Positions 8,669 to 17,551 are shown, counted from the stretch's first letter. The stretch is DNA of 38,375 nucleotides from Deltaproteobacteria bacterium (GCA_013151775.1 JAADHO010000335.1:1-38375), one strand, 5' to 3'. Made by a program: numbers and translations. Notes: generated by a model not told the origin, from the sequence alone.

Positions 8669-9164
8669 GCCTTCCATGATTCTATTCGACGATCCACATC
8701 ATGCGGAGGACGTGGTCCGGCGACTGCGCGAGTGCGGGGTGGATGATGTTCATGTGACGAGCCCCGCCGCATATCCAGTGACGGAAGAGACGAAGCCGCC
8801 CTTCGGATGGCGCCTCTTCGGGTTGTTGGCGCTCACAGGCGGACTGACAGGGCTCGCCACGGCTATTGCGCTCGTGGTCCACGGCTCCGAGACCGTGCCG
8901 TTGATCGTGGGCGGCAAGGCCGTGTTGGCATGGCCCGCGTTTTCGGTCGTGATGTTCGAGCTCACCATGCTTGGCGCCGGTGTCGCGAATTTCCTCGGCG
9001 TCATCGTGCTGTCCGCCGTCGCTCGACGAGGCCTTCCGAAGCGCGCTCGCATGGCGGCCGCCGAGGGGCATATCGCGGTGCTGATCCCTGCGGGAGAGCA
9101 CTCGGCCGAGCAGCGTGAGGAGATCCGGCGGGTGCTCGAGGACGAGCATGGGGTGGCCGCGTGA
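8661..9164 (+). CDS. actD: ActD-like membrane subunit (DUF3341)
   Basis: 167 residues. The N-terminal ~50 residues form a small alpha/beta domain (LFDDPHHAEDVVRRLRECGV; MTSPAAYPV-like segment), followed by two transmembrane helices at ~52-75 and ~88-118 and a soluble C-terminal domain ending near VLEDEHGVAA. This is the layout of DUF3341/ActD, a structural subunit of alternative complex III without cofactors. It overlaps actC by 8 bp and its TGA overlaps the GTG start of actE, indicating translational coupling. Confidence 0.88.
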   Translation: MPEPSMILFDDPHHAEDVVRRLRECGVDDVHVTSPAAYPVTEETKPPFGWRLFGLLALTGGLTGLATAIALVVHGSETVPLIVGGKAVLAWPAFSVVMFELTMLGAGVANFLGVIVLSAVARRGLPKRARMAAAEGHIAVLIPAGEHSAEQREEIRRVLEDEHGVAA

Positions 9165-9790
9165 CCGGGCGTAGTTGGCTGGTGGTCGCTGCGTGTCTGG
9201 TCCTGACTGGTGCGTGCGACGCCTCTTGGCCTGCGAGTATGGCTGATCAGCCTTCGGTGGGTCCTCTCGACGCTCCCCGTCCGCCACCTTTCGGTTCGGT
9301 AGCTGTCGGAGTGGACGTGGTGGAGACACGTGAAGACGTGGAGGACATGCTGAGTCCCGTAGCGAACGATGGACACTCGGCCGAACGGGGCGCTGCGCTC
9401 TTCGGGATTCACTGCGTGGCATGTCACGGCAGCGACGGACGCGGCGGCGGCAAGGTCTCGGAAAAGATGCCTCCCGCTCCTGACCTGCGACACATCTCGA
9501 TCTGCCGTCGAACGGACGGCTTCATCTATGGCACGATCACGGCGGGTGGCCGGGCCATGCCGTCCCTGCGTGAGGGGCTCAGCACGCGAGATCGCTGGGA
9601 TCTCGTCTCCTTCGTGCGCGAGCTGCAGAGCGCTGGTTGTGAGGGCAGCGCCGCGGGAATGGGGAGTGCCACGGAGCCCGATGGCGCTGGCACAGACACG
9701 GGCGAGGCTGATGGCACCGGGCCAGACACGGCGGGGTCCGAAGCCGGCACGGTGGCGCCTGACGCCGCGACTACTGGAGATGCACAATGA
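9161..9790 (+). CDS. actE: Monoheme cytochrome c lipoprotein, ActE-like
   Basis: 209 residues, GTG start overlapping the actD stop (GTGA). A signal peptide with lipoprotein-like LTGAC (Cys19) is followed by one class I cytochrome c domain: heme motif CVACH near residue 86, GSDGRGGG, and a distal Met in RAMPSLREGLS. ActE in characterised alternative complex III is also a monoheme lipid-anchored cytochrome. The final ~45 residues are an acidic Gly/Thr/Asp/Ala linker, an extension I do not know from ActE and likely disordered. The TGA overlaps the actF start (ATGA). Confidence 0.88.
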   Translation: MTGRSWLVVAACLVLTGACDASWPASMADQPSVGPLDAPRPPPFGSVAVGVDVVETREDVEDMLSPVANDGHSAERGAALFGIHCVACHGSDGRGGGKVSEKMPPAPDLRHISICRRTDGFIYGTITAGGRAMPSLREGLSTRDRWDLVSFVRELQSAGCEGSAAGMGSATEPDGAGTDTGEADGTGPDTAGSEAGTVAPDAATTGDAQ

Positions 9791-10875
9791 AGGCTTGGCT
9801 CGTTCAGACCGAGGGCGTGCTCGGACGTCCCATCACCCTCAGCTGCCTCTTCGCGGTCGGCGCCGGCATCGCGGCGTTTGGCTGGGGAGCTGCCAGCGCT
9901 CGAGCACCTGGGGTGTTCGGGGCCTTGATCGCCAGCTGGCTCTTCTTCGCGGGGACCGCGATGGGTGCGGTCGCCTTTCGCGCGTTGCTCGGCGGCGTGT
10001 TGCGAGCGCGCTGGGCGAGGGAACTCGAACCGACCGCTTCGACACTCATGGCCTTCGTGCCGGTGGCCTCCTTGCTCTTGGCCGTCCCCTTGATCGGCCT
10101 GTGGATCTGGGCGCCTTGGACAGCGCATGCACCGCCTGCGAGAGCGTTCTGGCTGAACGCCCCGTTCTTCTACATCCGGGAGGTGCTCGGCACAGCGGCC
10201 CTCTTCGGAATGGCGTACTACAGCCATCGCTCTCGAGGCCGTGGCGAAGGCCGGTCCAACTCACCCATGAGCACGAGCTTCGCTGTGGGCTTCTGCCTGG
10301 TGTACGCCGTGGTGCTTTCGATCTGGTCCTTCGACTTCATCCTGGCAGCGGACACCGAGTGGGTCAGCTCCTTGATCGGACCGCACCTCTTCGTAGGCGC
10401 GTTCTCCTCTGCCGTTGCGGTCATCACCCTGTTGGCGGTCGCCCAAGGTCGCACATCGGTGTTTCAGCGAGACGCCCTCGCGAAGCTCATGTTCGCGTTG
10501 TCGGTCGTCTGGCTCTATTTCTTTTGGTCCCAGTACTTGCCCATGTGGTACGGGAACCTACCCGATGAGATCAGTTTTCTGCTAGCCCGCAGCACTGCGC
10601 CATGGAGCGAGATCTTCTTCTTCGTTCTCGCGACGGTCTTTGCGCTTCCCTTCTTCCTCTTGCTCTATCCACCGACGCGGAGTTCTTCACGTGTCCTCAT
10701 CTGGGTTGCCTGCCTGGTACTCCTTGGGACATTTGCCGAGCGCTTCTTGCTCGTCGTTCCGTCCTTACACAGCGCGGGGACTCCGGCGATCGACGCTCGA
10801 GAGCTCGTGGTCGCCATAGGCGTACTAGGCGCCTTCGTGCTGACCGTGGGTCGCTCGCAAAGAGAAGTCGTTTGA
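9787..10875 (+). CDS. actF: ActF-like integral membrane subunit
   Basis: 362 residues with about ten hydrophobic segments and no signal peptide. The pattern fits ActF, a distant NrfD-like relative of ActC (RALLGGVLRARW, WLNAPFFYIREVLGTAALFGMAYYS, IWSFDFILAADTEWVSSLIGPHLFVGAF, FWSQYLPMWYGNLPDE). FWSQYLPMWYGNLPxE is a characteristic ActF stretch. Position immediately after actE with a 4-bp overlap completes the canonical actABCDEF order. Canonical clusters often continue into a small actG and oxidase genes; here a cupredoxin gene and a Rieske/cytochrome b module follow instead. Confidence 0.88.
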   Translation: MKAWLVQTEGVLGRPITLSCLFAVGAGIAAFGWGAASARAPGVFGALIASWLFFAGTAMGAVAFRALLGGVLRARWARELEPTASTLMAFVPVASLLLAVPLIGLWIWAPWTAHAPPARAFWLNAPFFYIREVLGTAALFGMAYYSHRSRGRGEGRSNSPMSTSFAVGFCLVYAVVLSIWSFDFILAADTEWVSSLIGPHLFVGAFSSAVAVITLLAVAQGRTSVFQRDALAKLMFALSVVWLYFFWSQYLPMWYGNLPDEISFLLARSTAPWSEIFFFVLATVFALPFFLLLYPPTRSSSRVLIWVACLVLLGTFAERFLLVVPSLHSAGTPAIDARELVVAIGVLGAFVLTVGRSQREVV

Positions 10876-10930
10876 CTTCCATCATGCACCCTCCATTGCG
10901 CGAATTCTGGTCGCACCGTAGTGTGCCTAG

Positions 10931-11611
10931 ATGGGCGACGCTCGGCGAGTTCGTTGGCTAGCATTCCGCACTCCGGAGGCGACGCGCCGTCCGAGCTACA
11001 GCACGCTTGGCGCGCTACTCGTGTGGGGTGGGTGCTTGGTCGCTGCGCTCAGCGCAGGCAGTCACGGTGGGGCGCAGGCCGGCGGTACGCTCGATGGAGA
11101 CCTGCGCGTCCGGGCCCACGGTCGACTCGAACACGCGGTGGTCTACCTCGAGAGCGTACCGCCCTCTCCCTGTCGCCCAGGGCAGACGGCCGTGCTCGAT
11201 CAGCGAGGCATGAAGTTCGTGCCACCGGTACTTGCGATTGCGCGCGGGACCACCGTGTCCTTCACGAATCACGACATCGTTTCGCACAACGTGTTCAGTC
11301 CAGACGGGGAGGGCTATGAGCTCGGCACGTGGACACGCGGAACCGTGAAGCACCGCCGCTTCACTCGCTTGGGTGTGTATCGCCAACTGTGCCGCCTTCA
11401 CCCAGAGATGACCGCAGATATCGTCGTGCTACCGAGCCCATATTTCGCGGTCACTGGCCCCGATGGTCACTTTCAGATCCTCGGCGTTCCCGCCGGAACG
11501 TACAGGCTCGAGACCTGGGCGCGTGGCTACGCACCCGTGCGACGCCCGATCCACATGGCCGGGGCACAAGTCCAACACATCGCCCTCACCCTCGACCGGG
11601 AACGCCGCTGA
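10931..11611 (+). CDS. Second cupredoxin with C-terminal regulatory-like beta domain
   Basis: 226 residues, paralogue of the gene at 3319. Type 1 copper ligands are His119 (VSHNVFS), Cys154, His157 and Met160 (CRLHPEM), and the C-terminal ~60 residues repeat the beta-domain pattern (DGHFQILGVPAGTYRLETW). The N-terminus has a long charged lead (about 20 residues) before the hydrophobic signal core (LGALLVWGGCLVAAL), so the start is uncertain; no good ribosome-binding site precedes 10931. It lies 55 bp after actF and 57 bp before the flavoprotein gene, at the junction of the ACIII block and the Rieske/cytochrome b block, consistent with a carrier between the two complexes (inference). Confidence 0.83.
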   Translation: MGDARRVRWLAFRTPEATRRPSYSTLGALLVWGGCLVAALSAGSHGGAQAGGTLDGDLRVRAHGRLEHAVVYLESVPPSPCRPGQTAVLDQRGMKFVPPVLAIARGTTVSFTNHDIVSHNVFSPDGEGYELGTWTRGTVKHRRFTRLGVYRQLCRLHPEMTADIVVLPSPYFAVTGPDGHFQILGVPAGTYRLETWARGYAPVRRPIHMAGAQVQHIALTLDRERR

Positions 11612-11668
11612 CGTGCCCTCGAGCGATGCACGCGGCGCGGCGCTCCGACGAGTTCGGTCACACGGCCG

Positions 11669-13522
11669 ATGAGAAACACGGCAACCTGGTGGAGAGGGAA
11701 ATCCCTGGCGCAGGCCGAACATCTGCGCTCGGGCGTCCCCTGTCGAGCGGCGTGCCCGGTGGATACGAACGCCGGGGCCTATGTCGGGTTGACCGCACAC
11801 GGACGCTATGAAGAGGCCTACGCGCTGTTGCGCCGGAGAAACCCCTTCGCGTCGGTCTGTGGTCGCGTATGCGCGGCCCCGTGCGAGACCGTCTGCCGCC
11901 GCGCCGTGGTCGACGCTCCGATCAAGATTCGCGCGATCAAGCGCTTCGTGAACCAGCGGGTGGGCATCGAGAGCGGCCGCTCCTTCGAGCGCATCTCGGA
12001 GATCGTCGAGCGCCCGCGGCCCCGCGCCACCGATGCGGGCTCGGTCGCCATCGTCGGAGCCGGCCCCGCGGGCCTCGCCTGTGCGCACGACCTGGCCTTG
12101 ATGGGTCACGAGGTGACCGTGTTCGACGCCGCGCCCGTCGCCGGCGGGATGATGCGACTCGGGATCCCCGAACACCGCTTGCCACGGGCTGTCCTGCAGG
12201 CCGAGATCGAGTTCATCGAATTCCTCGGCGTGGAGATCCGACTTGGCGCCGAGATCGGACGCAACGTGCTCTTCGAGCAGCTCGCTCAGGACTACGGCGC
12301 GGTGTTCGTCGCGGTGGGCTGCCGCAAGGACGCGCAGCTCGGGATCCCCGGCGCAGAGCTCGACGGAGTGCTGACGGCGGTGAATTTCCTGGCGCATATC
12401 AACATCGGGATCCCCATGGAGGTCGGGGAGCGTGTGGTGGTGATCGGCGCAGGCAACGTGGCGTACGACGTGGCGCGCACAGCACAGCGCTTCGGCGCCG
12501 TCGCCCCGCTCGAACGCGAGCGCCACCTGCTCGCCCTCGAGGCGGCGTTCGTCGCCGCCCGTGTACTCGGCCGAAAGGTGACCATCGTGACGCTGGAGTC
12601 GCGCGCCGAAATGCCAGCCGACCCTAGCCAGATCGAGGAGGGCATTCGTGAGGGCATCCTGCTCGCCAACCGCCGCGCGCCGAAGGCAATCCTATCGGAT
12701 CGAGGTCACGTTCGCGGCCTGCAGACACTCACCGTCCGGCGTCTCTTCGACGCCCAGCATCGATTCGCGCCGGAGCTCGTGGAGGGAAGTGAAGAAGAAT
12801 TCCCGTGTGACACGGTCATCACCGCCATCGGCCAGATCGCGGACCTCTCATTCCTCGGCCCAGACCATGGTCTCGCGGTCACGCCCGAGAGCACCATCCG
12901 CGTCGACTCACAGACCTTGGCTACGAGTCGCACCGGAGTGTTCGCTGGCGGCGACGTGGCCTTCGGACCCCGAATCGTCATCGAGGCCGTCGCCGACGGA
13001 CGACGCGCCGCACTGTCCATCGACACGCTGCTCACCGGCCGCGCCGACGAGCCCTCTGCGACTTGTTACCGAACCTTTTCTACCTTCGGCTACGAACACC
13101 CCTTCGCGTTGGGTGACTACGAGAAAGTCCCTCCGCGACGCGTGCCCTTGATCCCGATCGAGAACCGCACTCTCCGAGCCGAAGTGGAGTCGGACCTCGA
13201 CGAAGCGGACGCACGCGCGGAGGGCAGCAGGTGTCTGCACTGCTGGGTCGAGCCCGTGTTCCATGTGGGTCAGCCCAGTGGCAGCGAGTGCATCACCTGT
13301 GGTGGCTGCGCCGACGTTTGCCCACAAGACTGCCTGAGTCTCGTCTCCCGCCCGAGCAGCGACGGCAGCGGCACACCCGCGGTGGTGGTGCTCCTAGACG
13401 ACTCCACCTGCATCCGCTGCGGCTTGTGCGCACGCCGCTGCCCAACCGCGGTGATCACGATGCGGGCTTCCTATGAGCAGGGTGAGGTGGATCTAGTTAG
13501 AATGGCCGACCAAGTCTTTTGA
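11669..13522 (+). CDS. GltD-like FAD/NAD(P)-dependent oxidoreductase with C-terminal 2[4Fe-4S] domain
   Basis: 617 residues, predicted soluble and cytoplasmic (no signal, no membrane helix). Order: N-terminal Fe-S domain as in GltD/dihydropyrimidine dehydrogenase (Cys25, Cys29, Cys64, Cys68, Cys72, Cys76; the first two Cys of the usual eight are absent); FAD dinucleotide fold ([14 protein letters not shown], ~residue 127); second GxGN motif for NAD(P) ([17 protein letters not shown]) followed by an unusual ~25-residue insertion and LESR where GltD has YRRS; FAD-contacting [12 protein letters not shown]; then [12 protein letters not shown] and [12 protein letters not shown], two [4Fe-4S] sites. 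The gene ends 10 bp before the Rieske gene. It may connect the Rieske/cytochrome b complex to NAD(P)H; not a glutamate synthase because no large subunit gene is nearby. Confidence 0.85.
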   Translation: MRNTATWWRGKSLAQAEHLRSGVPCRAACPVDTNAGAYVGLTAHGRYEEAYALLRRRNPFASVCGRVCAAPCETVCRRAVVDAPIKIRAIKRFVNQRVGIESGRSFERISEIVERPRPRATDAGSVAIVGAGPAGLACAHDLALMGHEVTVFDAAPVAGGMMRLGIPEHRLPRAVLQAEIEFIEFLGVEIRLGAEIGRNVLFEQLAQDYGAVFVAVGCRKDAQLGIPGAELDGVLTAVNFLAHINIGIPMEVGERVVVIGAGNVAYDVARTAQRFGAVAPLERERHLLALEAAFVAARVLGRKVTIVTLESRAEMPADPSQIEEGIREGILLANRRAPKAILSDRGHVRGLQTLTVRRLFDAQHRFAPELVEGSEEEFPCDTVITAIGQIADLSFLGPDHGLAVTPESTIRVDSQTLATSRTGVFAGGDVAFGPRIVIEAVADGRRAALSIDTLLTGRADEPSATCYRTFSTFGYEHPFALGDYEKVPPRRVPLIPIENRTLRAEVESDLDEADARAEGSRCLHCWVEPVFHVGQPSGSECITCGGCADVCPQDCLSLVSRPSSDGSGTPAVVVLLDDSTCIRCGLCARRCPTAVITMRASYEQGEVDLVRMADQVF

Positions 13523-13532
13523 GGAGTCTCCT

Positions 13533-14021
13533 ATGGCGCTGATTGACGATCTCGATGTGCCCATGACCGAAGCCGAGCTCGAGCGGCGCCGGTTTCTGGG
13601 CTTGCTAGGCTCCGGCGCCTTGGGACTCGCGGGCATCGGGACCATGGTCGCCGGCGTGGGTTACCTCGAGCCGAACGCACCCTACGAGCAAGCGACCCGC
13701 TTCGTCGTCGGCCGCCCCGAGGCGATCGTTCCCGGTGGGGTGCTGACCTTGAGGGAACAACGCGTCTACGTCGTACGGGGACAAGCTGGCGTCTATGCGC
13801 TGAGCTCCGTTTGCACACACCTCGGCTGCGTCACGCGGCACGGACTCGGTCAGTCTGAAATCGTGTGCCCCTGCCATGGCAGCGCCTTCGACATGGAAGG
13901 TCGGGTCCTCAGCGGTCCCGCACGCAAGCGACTTCCGCGTCTCGAGCTCACGCTCGAACGAGGCGAAATCGTCGTTCACACAACGTCCCAAGTCGACGAT
14001 GACACTCTGCTCGAGGTCTGA
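13533..14021 (+). CDS. Rieske [2Fe-2S] protein of a cytochrome b complex
   Basis: 162 residues. The N-terminus has a Tat-like ERRRFLG followed by one hydrophobic segment ([23 protein letters not shown]), an uncleaved signal-anchor as in bc-type Rieske proteins. The cluster motifs are Cys94-T-His96-L-G-Cys99 and Cys112-P-Cys114-His115-G-S: Cys94/His96/Cys112/His115 ligate the cluster and Cys99-Cys114 form the disulfide that marks high-potential Rieske proteins. GAGGAG lies 6 nt before the ATG and overlaps the stop of the flavoprotein gene. The protein takes electrons from quinol at the Qo site of the cytochrome b encoded next. Confidence 0.92.
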   Translation: MALIDDLDVPMTEAELERRRFLGLLGSGALGLAGIGTMVAGVGYLEPNAPYEQATRFVVGRPEAIVPGGVLTLREQRVYVVRGQAGVYALSSVCTHLGCVTRHGLGQSEIVCPCHGSAFDMEGRVLSGPARKRLPRLELTLERGEIVVHTTSQVDDDTLLEV

Positions 14022-14023
14022 CG

Positions 14024-14842
14024 TTGCGCAAGATAGCCACCGCTCTGACACGCAGCCGGGTATGGCGCTCGGTATTTCGCCATGGGTTTCCAGATTCCAA
14101 TCGGAACCGCTCGCTAGCTATTTTCTCCAGCTTTTTTCTGCATTTCCATCCGGTAAAAGTTCGGGTTCGAGCGATAGCATTCACACGCACATTCTATCTC
14201 GGCGGACTCGCTCTGGCATGCTTTTTCATCCTGACGGTTACCGGAACATTTCTCATGTTCTACTACCACCCTATCGTACCGAGCGCGTACAATGACATGA
14301 AGGATCTTCAATTTGTCGTGTCCTACGGAATGTTTTTACGTAATCTGCACCGGTGGACATCGCGTACAATGATCGCCCTCGTGTTCGTGCATATGGCGTG
14401 GACATTCATGCGTGGCGCATACAGGCACCCACGTGAATTCAACTGGACAATTGGAGTCGGCCTTCTTGTAATAACAGTGCTACTATCATATACAGGCACT
14501 CTTCTTCCGTGGGATCAGCTGTCGTACTGGGCGGTCGCTGTTGGCACCAACATTGTTGGAGCCATCCCGATTATTGGGGCTAAGGTAAAACTCCTACTGC
14601 TCGGAGGTCATGAGATAAACGACAACGCTCTCCTACGTTTCTATGTTCTTCACTGCGTGGTGCTACCTTTGACTCTTGCCTTTGGTGTCGGACTGCACCT
14701 GTGGCGTGTTCGCAAGGACGGCGGAATCCATCTGCCCGAGCTGCCCCCAAGACGCGATGACGTAGGTGACGAGAACTACGCCTCGACGCGCGCCGATGCG
14801 GGTTCGCCAGAATCTTCCGATGCCCCGCATGAAAACGCATGA
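14024..14842 (+). CDS. petB: Cytochrome b6-type subunit
   Basis: 272 residues with a TTG start 2 bp after the Rieske stop. Four core helices carry the heme ligands: His109 and His123 in helix B (LHRW...FVH) and His210 and His225 in helix D. The helix D ligands are separated by 14 residues, as in b6-type proteins, against 13 in mitochondrial-type bc1. [11 protein letters not shown]-like [16 protein letters not shown] and [16 protein letters not shown] match the b6 Qo loop. The Cys that binds heme cn in b6f (YCLGG) is Tyr58 here (FYLGG), so a covalent third heme is unlikely. A ~45-residue basic N-terminus and a polar tail are extra. GC is the lowest of the operon (about 45% in places). Confidence 0.9.
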   Translation: MRKIATALTRSRVWRSVFRHGFPDSNRNRSLAIFSSFFLHFHPVKVRVRAIAFTRTFYLGGLALACFFILTVTGTFLMFYYHPIVPSAYNDMKDLQFVVSYGMFLRNLHRWTSRTMIALVFVHMAWTFMRGAYRHPREFNWTIGVGLLVITVLLSYTGTLLPWDQLSYWAVAVGTNIVGAIPIIGAKVKLLLLGGHEINDNALLRFYVLHCVVLPLTLAFGVGLHLWRVRKDGGIHLPELPPRRDDVGDENYASTRADAGSPESSDAPHENA

Positions 14843-15582
14843 GCGATGCCATGAGCGAACCCACGCCAGAATCTGCGCCGGAGCGAGGGGAAGAAGAGTC
14901 TCTCGGCAGCGTCGGCGCTGCACGAGTGGTAGTCGAAGAGCATGTGTCAGACTGCAGGACATCTGACTTCGTAGACGAGCCGATGCTGATGACGTTTCCG
15001 CACTTGTTGGTGCGAGAGTGCGTCGCGTTTCTTGGCCTGTCGATATTCTTAGTGGTGATGTCACTGTGTTTCGACGCACCACTCGAATCTATCGCCGATC
15101 CGACACGAACGCCAAACCCTGCAAAGGCACCTTGGTACTTTCTTGGGATGCAGGAACTCCTTCAGTATTACCCGCCAATCGTAGCGGGCGTTCTGTTTCC
15201 AGCATTGCTGATCATCGCGCTCGCCATCATCCCGTACTTCCGGGTGAACATCGAGCGGCCACCTCTTTGGAAGTCTGCACCTTGGACTCAGGTCGCCTCG
15301 CTCTGGGGCGTGGTTGCAGGACTCAGCGGCGTTTTCTACTTTACTGGTTCTGTCCCAATTTGGTCTCTCATGGTCCCGTTGTGGGCGGTGGGCCTAGCTA
15401 TGACCGCGGGCGCTCTACCTTGGCGCCGCTCGAGGCTTGGGATCTGGTTGCAAACGCGAAGCCTGGCCTTCTGGATCTTCGCGTGGTTTCTCTTGGCCGC
15501 CACGACGCTGACTGTGATTGGGCTCTGGTTCCGAGGTCCTGGCTGGCGCTTCACACTTCCCTGGTACGATGGATTCTACTGA
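14839..15582 (+). CDS. petD: Cytochrome b subunit IV-type protein
   Basis: 247 residues, overlapping the cytochrome b6-type gene by 4 bp (ATGA). After a polar ~50-residue N-terminus there are five hydrophobic segments (~59-80, 113-133, 150-170, 174-193, 205-226), more than the three of plastid subunit IV. The [17 protein letters not shown] stretch is the Qo motif; the usual PEWY reads APWY (residues 97-100), so the proton-accepting Glu is missing at that place. Together with the preceding gene it makes a split cytochrome b. The C-terminus overlaps the start of the octaheme cytochrome gene by 14 bp. Confidence 0.88.
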   Translation: MSDAMSEPTPESAPERGEEESLGSVGAARVVVEEHVSDCRTSDFVDEPMLMTFPHLLVRECVAFLGLSIFLVVMSLCFDAPLESIADPTRTPNPAKAPWYFLGMQELLQYYPPIVAGVLFPALLIIALAIIPYFRVNIERPPLWKSAPWTQVASLWGVVAGLSGVFYFTGSVPIWSLMVPLWAVGLAMTAGALPWRRSRLGIWLQTRSLAFWIFAWFLLAATTLTVIGLWFRGPGWRFTLPWYDGFY

Positions 15583-17551
15583 GAAAGATCTGCCGGGCCG
15601 CGCAGAGCGTGCGGCCAGCGTCAGCATGCTGCGCTTGCTGGTGGTGTTCGCGCTACTCTCGGTCGTCCTGTTCGGCGTGCTGGCGGTTGGCCCCACACGT
15701 CAGTTCTCGGAGTGGCGCACGGTTCAGCAGCGCTACAACCGGCTGGCGAACAGGGCAGGTCTAGCGCCCATCGATGTGCGAATCCGGCAGATCGTGAACC
15801 CCTCCCTCGGCGTGGTGGACCGCTGCGGAAGCTGCCACCTCGGTGCATCGGGGGTAGCGCCGATGGCAAACGATCCATTGTTCCGCGCCCATCCACCCAT
15901 GCCGCACGAGCCTGGGGAGATGGGCTGCACCATCTGCCATGGGGGACAGGGTCGCGCGACCACGGCTCAGGCAGCACATGGCGACGTGCCCCATTGGGAT
16001 GAGCCGCTGATTCCGCGCCGATACATCGAAGCGGGGTGTGGCGTGTGCCATTCCGGGGTGCGCACACCCAACAGCGCCCTGGTCGATCGCGGCCGTGTGC
16101 TCTTCGAGGAGAGCGGCTGTGGAGCCTGCCATCCGCTGAACGCGACTGCTGGAGGGACAGAGCCAGACGTCGACCTCTCGCATGTGAGCTTGAGCGGCTT
16201 CGATCCGCATTGGGCCGATCGACACGAGGAGACTGCGGCGACCTCTGAGGATGCTCGCTGGTTGACGAGCACGCTGCCGACCACCGCCACGCAGCGCCAC
16301 GCCCTCGACGCCTACCTGAATTCCCTGATCGGCGCGCCGCGTCTGATGGCGGGCAAGTTGCTCGCCCATGGACTCGGCTGCTTGGGTTGCCACCGCATCA
16401 ACGGGTTTGGGGGGGACGACGGCCCCGATCTCTCGAACATCGCGGGGCGGCCGGCGACGGATCTCGACTTTTCGGGGGTGGACGGAGAGCACTCGCTGGC
16501 CGGCTGGCTTCGCGCGCTGCTGAAGGATCCTGACCACGTACAGGCCGACAGCAGGATGCCCAACCTCAATCTCGGCGACGGGCAGATCGAGTTGCTCATC
16601 ACCTACTTGCTCTCGCTGCGTACACGAGAGTTGCCCGCGAGCTATTGGCCGCACGACCGGTCACGCGTGGCGGGGCTCGGGACGCGAGAGTTTTCGGTCG
16701 AAGGAGAGCCCCTCTTCGATACGTTTTGCAGGGGATGTCATGGCGCCCGCGGCGAGGGCCGAGTGCTCGGCACGAGTCACGGGCTGATCGTGCCCGCGAT
16801 CGGTGGGGCGACGTTCCTGGCTTTCGCAGACGACGCGTTTCTACGACGTACAGTGACGGAAGGCCGGCCTCAGCATCGCATGCCGGCCTGGGGCACCTTC
16901 GAGGGCGGCCTGACGAAGAACGAGATCCGCTCCATCGTCGGCTATCTCCGCAGCCTCGAGCCGCAGCCACCTAGCCTGGGCGAGGTCATGGAGAGCGAGG
17001 TCGACTCGACCCTTGGGCGAACTGTCTACGGCGACTCATGCGCGCCATGTCACGGCGGGCGAGGCGAGGGCACGATGATCGGACCGCCGCTGGCGGCGCG
17101 CGACAACCCAGTCAGCGGACGCGCAGAGGACGTGTACTCCACACTCGTCCAGGGCATCGAGGGCACGGCCATGGGCTCCTTTCGGAGTCTAGACGCGCGC
17201 ACGATGCGTGCGGTGATCAGCGCGATCGGCGAGCTCGCCCCGGTCGACGTGAGCCGAGCGGATTGGAGCGCCACTGCGGGAGATGAGGAGCGCGGCCGCC
17301 GGCTCTTCGCGCGAGCGTGCAAGCGCTGTCACGGCGCGCAGGCGTCGGATTCGCGGGGCAGGGCAATGGCCATCGAGAGCCCTCGCTTCACCGCCGCAGC
17401 CTCCGAGGGATTCCTGAGCGCCTGCATCGTCCGGCGTCACGACTCCGTGCGGCCGGCGCTCCATCCGAGCGCCGAGCAGGTGGCCGATCTCGTGGCGTAT
17501 CTGCACGGCCGCGCTGCCGACGCCACCTCCAGCGCGAGCCAGACGCTCTAG
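15569..17551 (+). CDS. Membrane-anchored octaheme cytochrome c
   Basis: 660 residues from the ATG at 15569, 14 bp inside the subunit IV gene; an in-frame start at 15518 would add 17 residues but lies deeper in that gene. One N-terminal membrane helix (MLRLLVVFALLSVVLFGVL) anchors a periplasmic part with eight CxxCH motifs: CGSCH, CTICH, CGVCH, CGACH, CLGCH, CRGCH, CAPCH, CKRCH. The first three are close together with intervening His, resembling a multiheme c7/NapC-like segment; the last five look like successive class I cytochrome c domains (for example CRGCHGARGEG with Met in HRMPAWG). It is the last gene of the operon and the probable electron-accepting subunit of the Rieske/cytochrome b complex, replacing cytochrome c1 or f. 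Confidence 0.88.
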   Translation: MDSTEKDLPGRAERAASVSMLRLLVVFALLSVVLFGVLAVGPTRQFSEWRTVQQRYNRLANRAGLAPIDVRIRQIVNPSLGVVDRCGSCHLGASGVAPMANDPLFRAHPPMPHEPGEMGCTICHGGQGRATTAQAAHGDVPHWDEPLIPRRYIEAGCGVCHSGVRTPNSALVDRGRVLFEESGCGACHPLNATAGGTEPDVDLSHVSLSGFDPHWADRHEETAATSEDARWLTSTLPTTATQRHALDAYLNSLIGAPRLMAGKLLAHGLGCLGCHRINGFGGDDGPDLSNIAGRPATDLDFSGVDGEHSLAGWLRALLKDPDHVQADSRMPNLNLGDGQIELLITYLLSLRTRELPASYWPHDRSRVAGLGTREFSVEGEPLFDTFCRGCHGARGEGRVLGTSHGLIVPAIGGATFLAFADDAFLRRTVTEGRPQHRMPAWGTFEGGLTKNEIRSIVGYLRSLEPQPPSLGEVMESEVDSTLGRTVYGDSCAPCHGGRGEGTMIGPPLAARDNPVSGRAEDVYSTLVQGIEGTAMGSFRSLDARTMRAVISAIGELAPVDVSRADWSATAGDEERGRRLFARACKRCHGAQASDSRGRAMAIESPRFTAAASEGFLSACIVRRHDSVRPALHPSAEQVADLVAYLHGRAADATSSASQTL

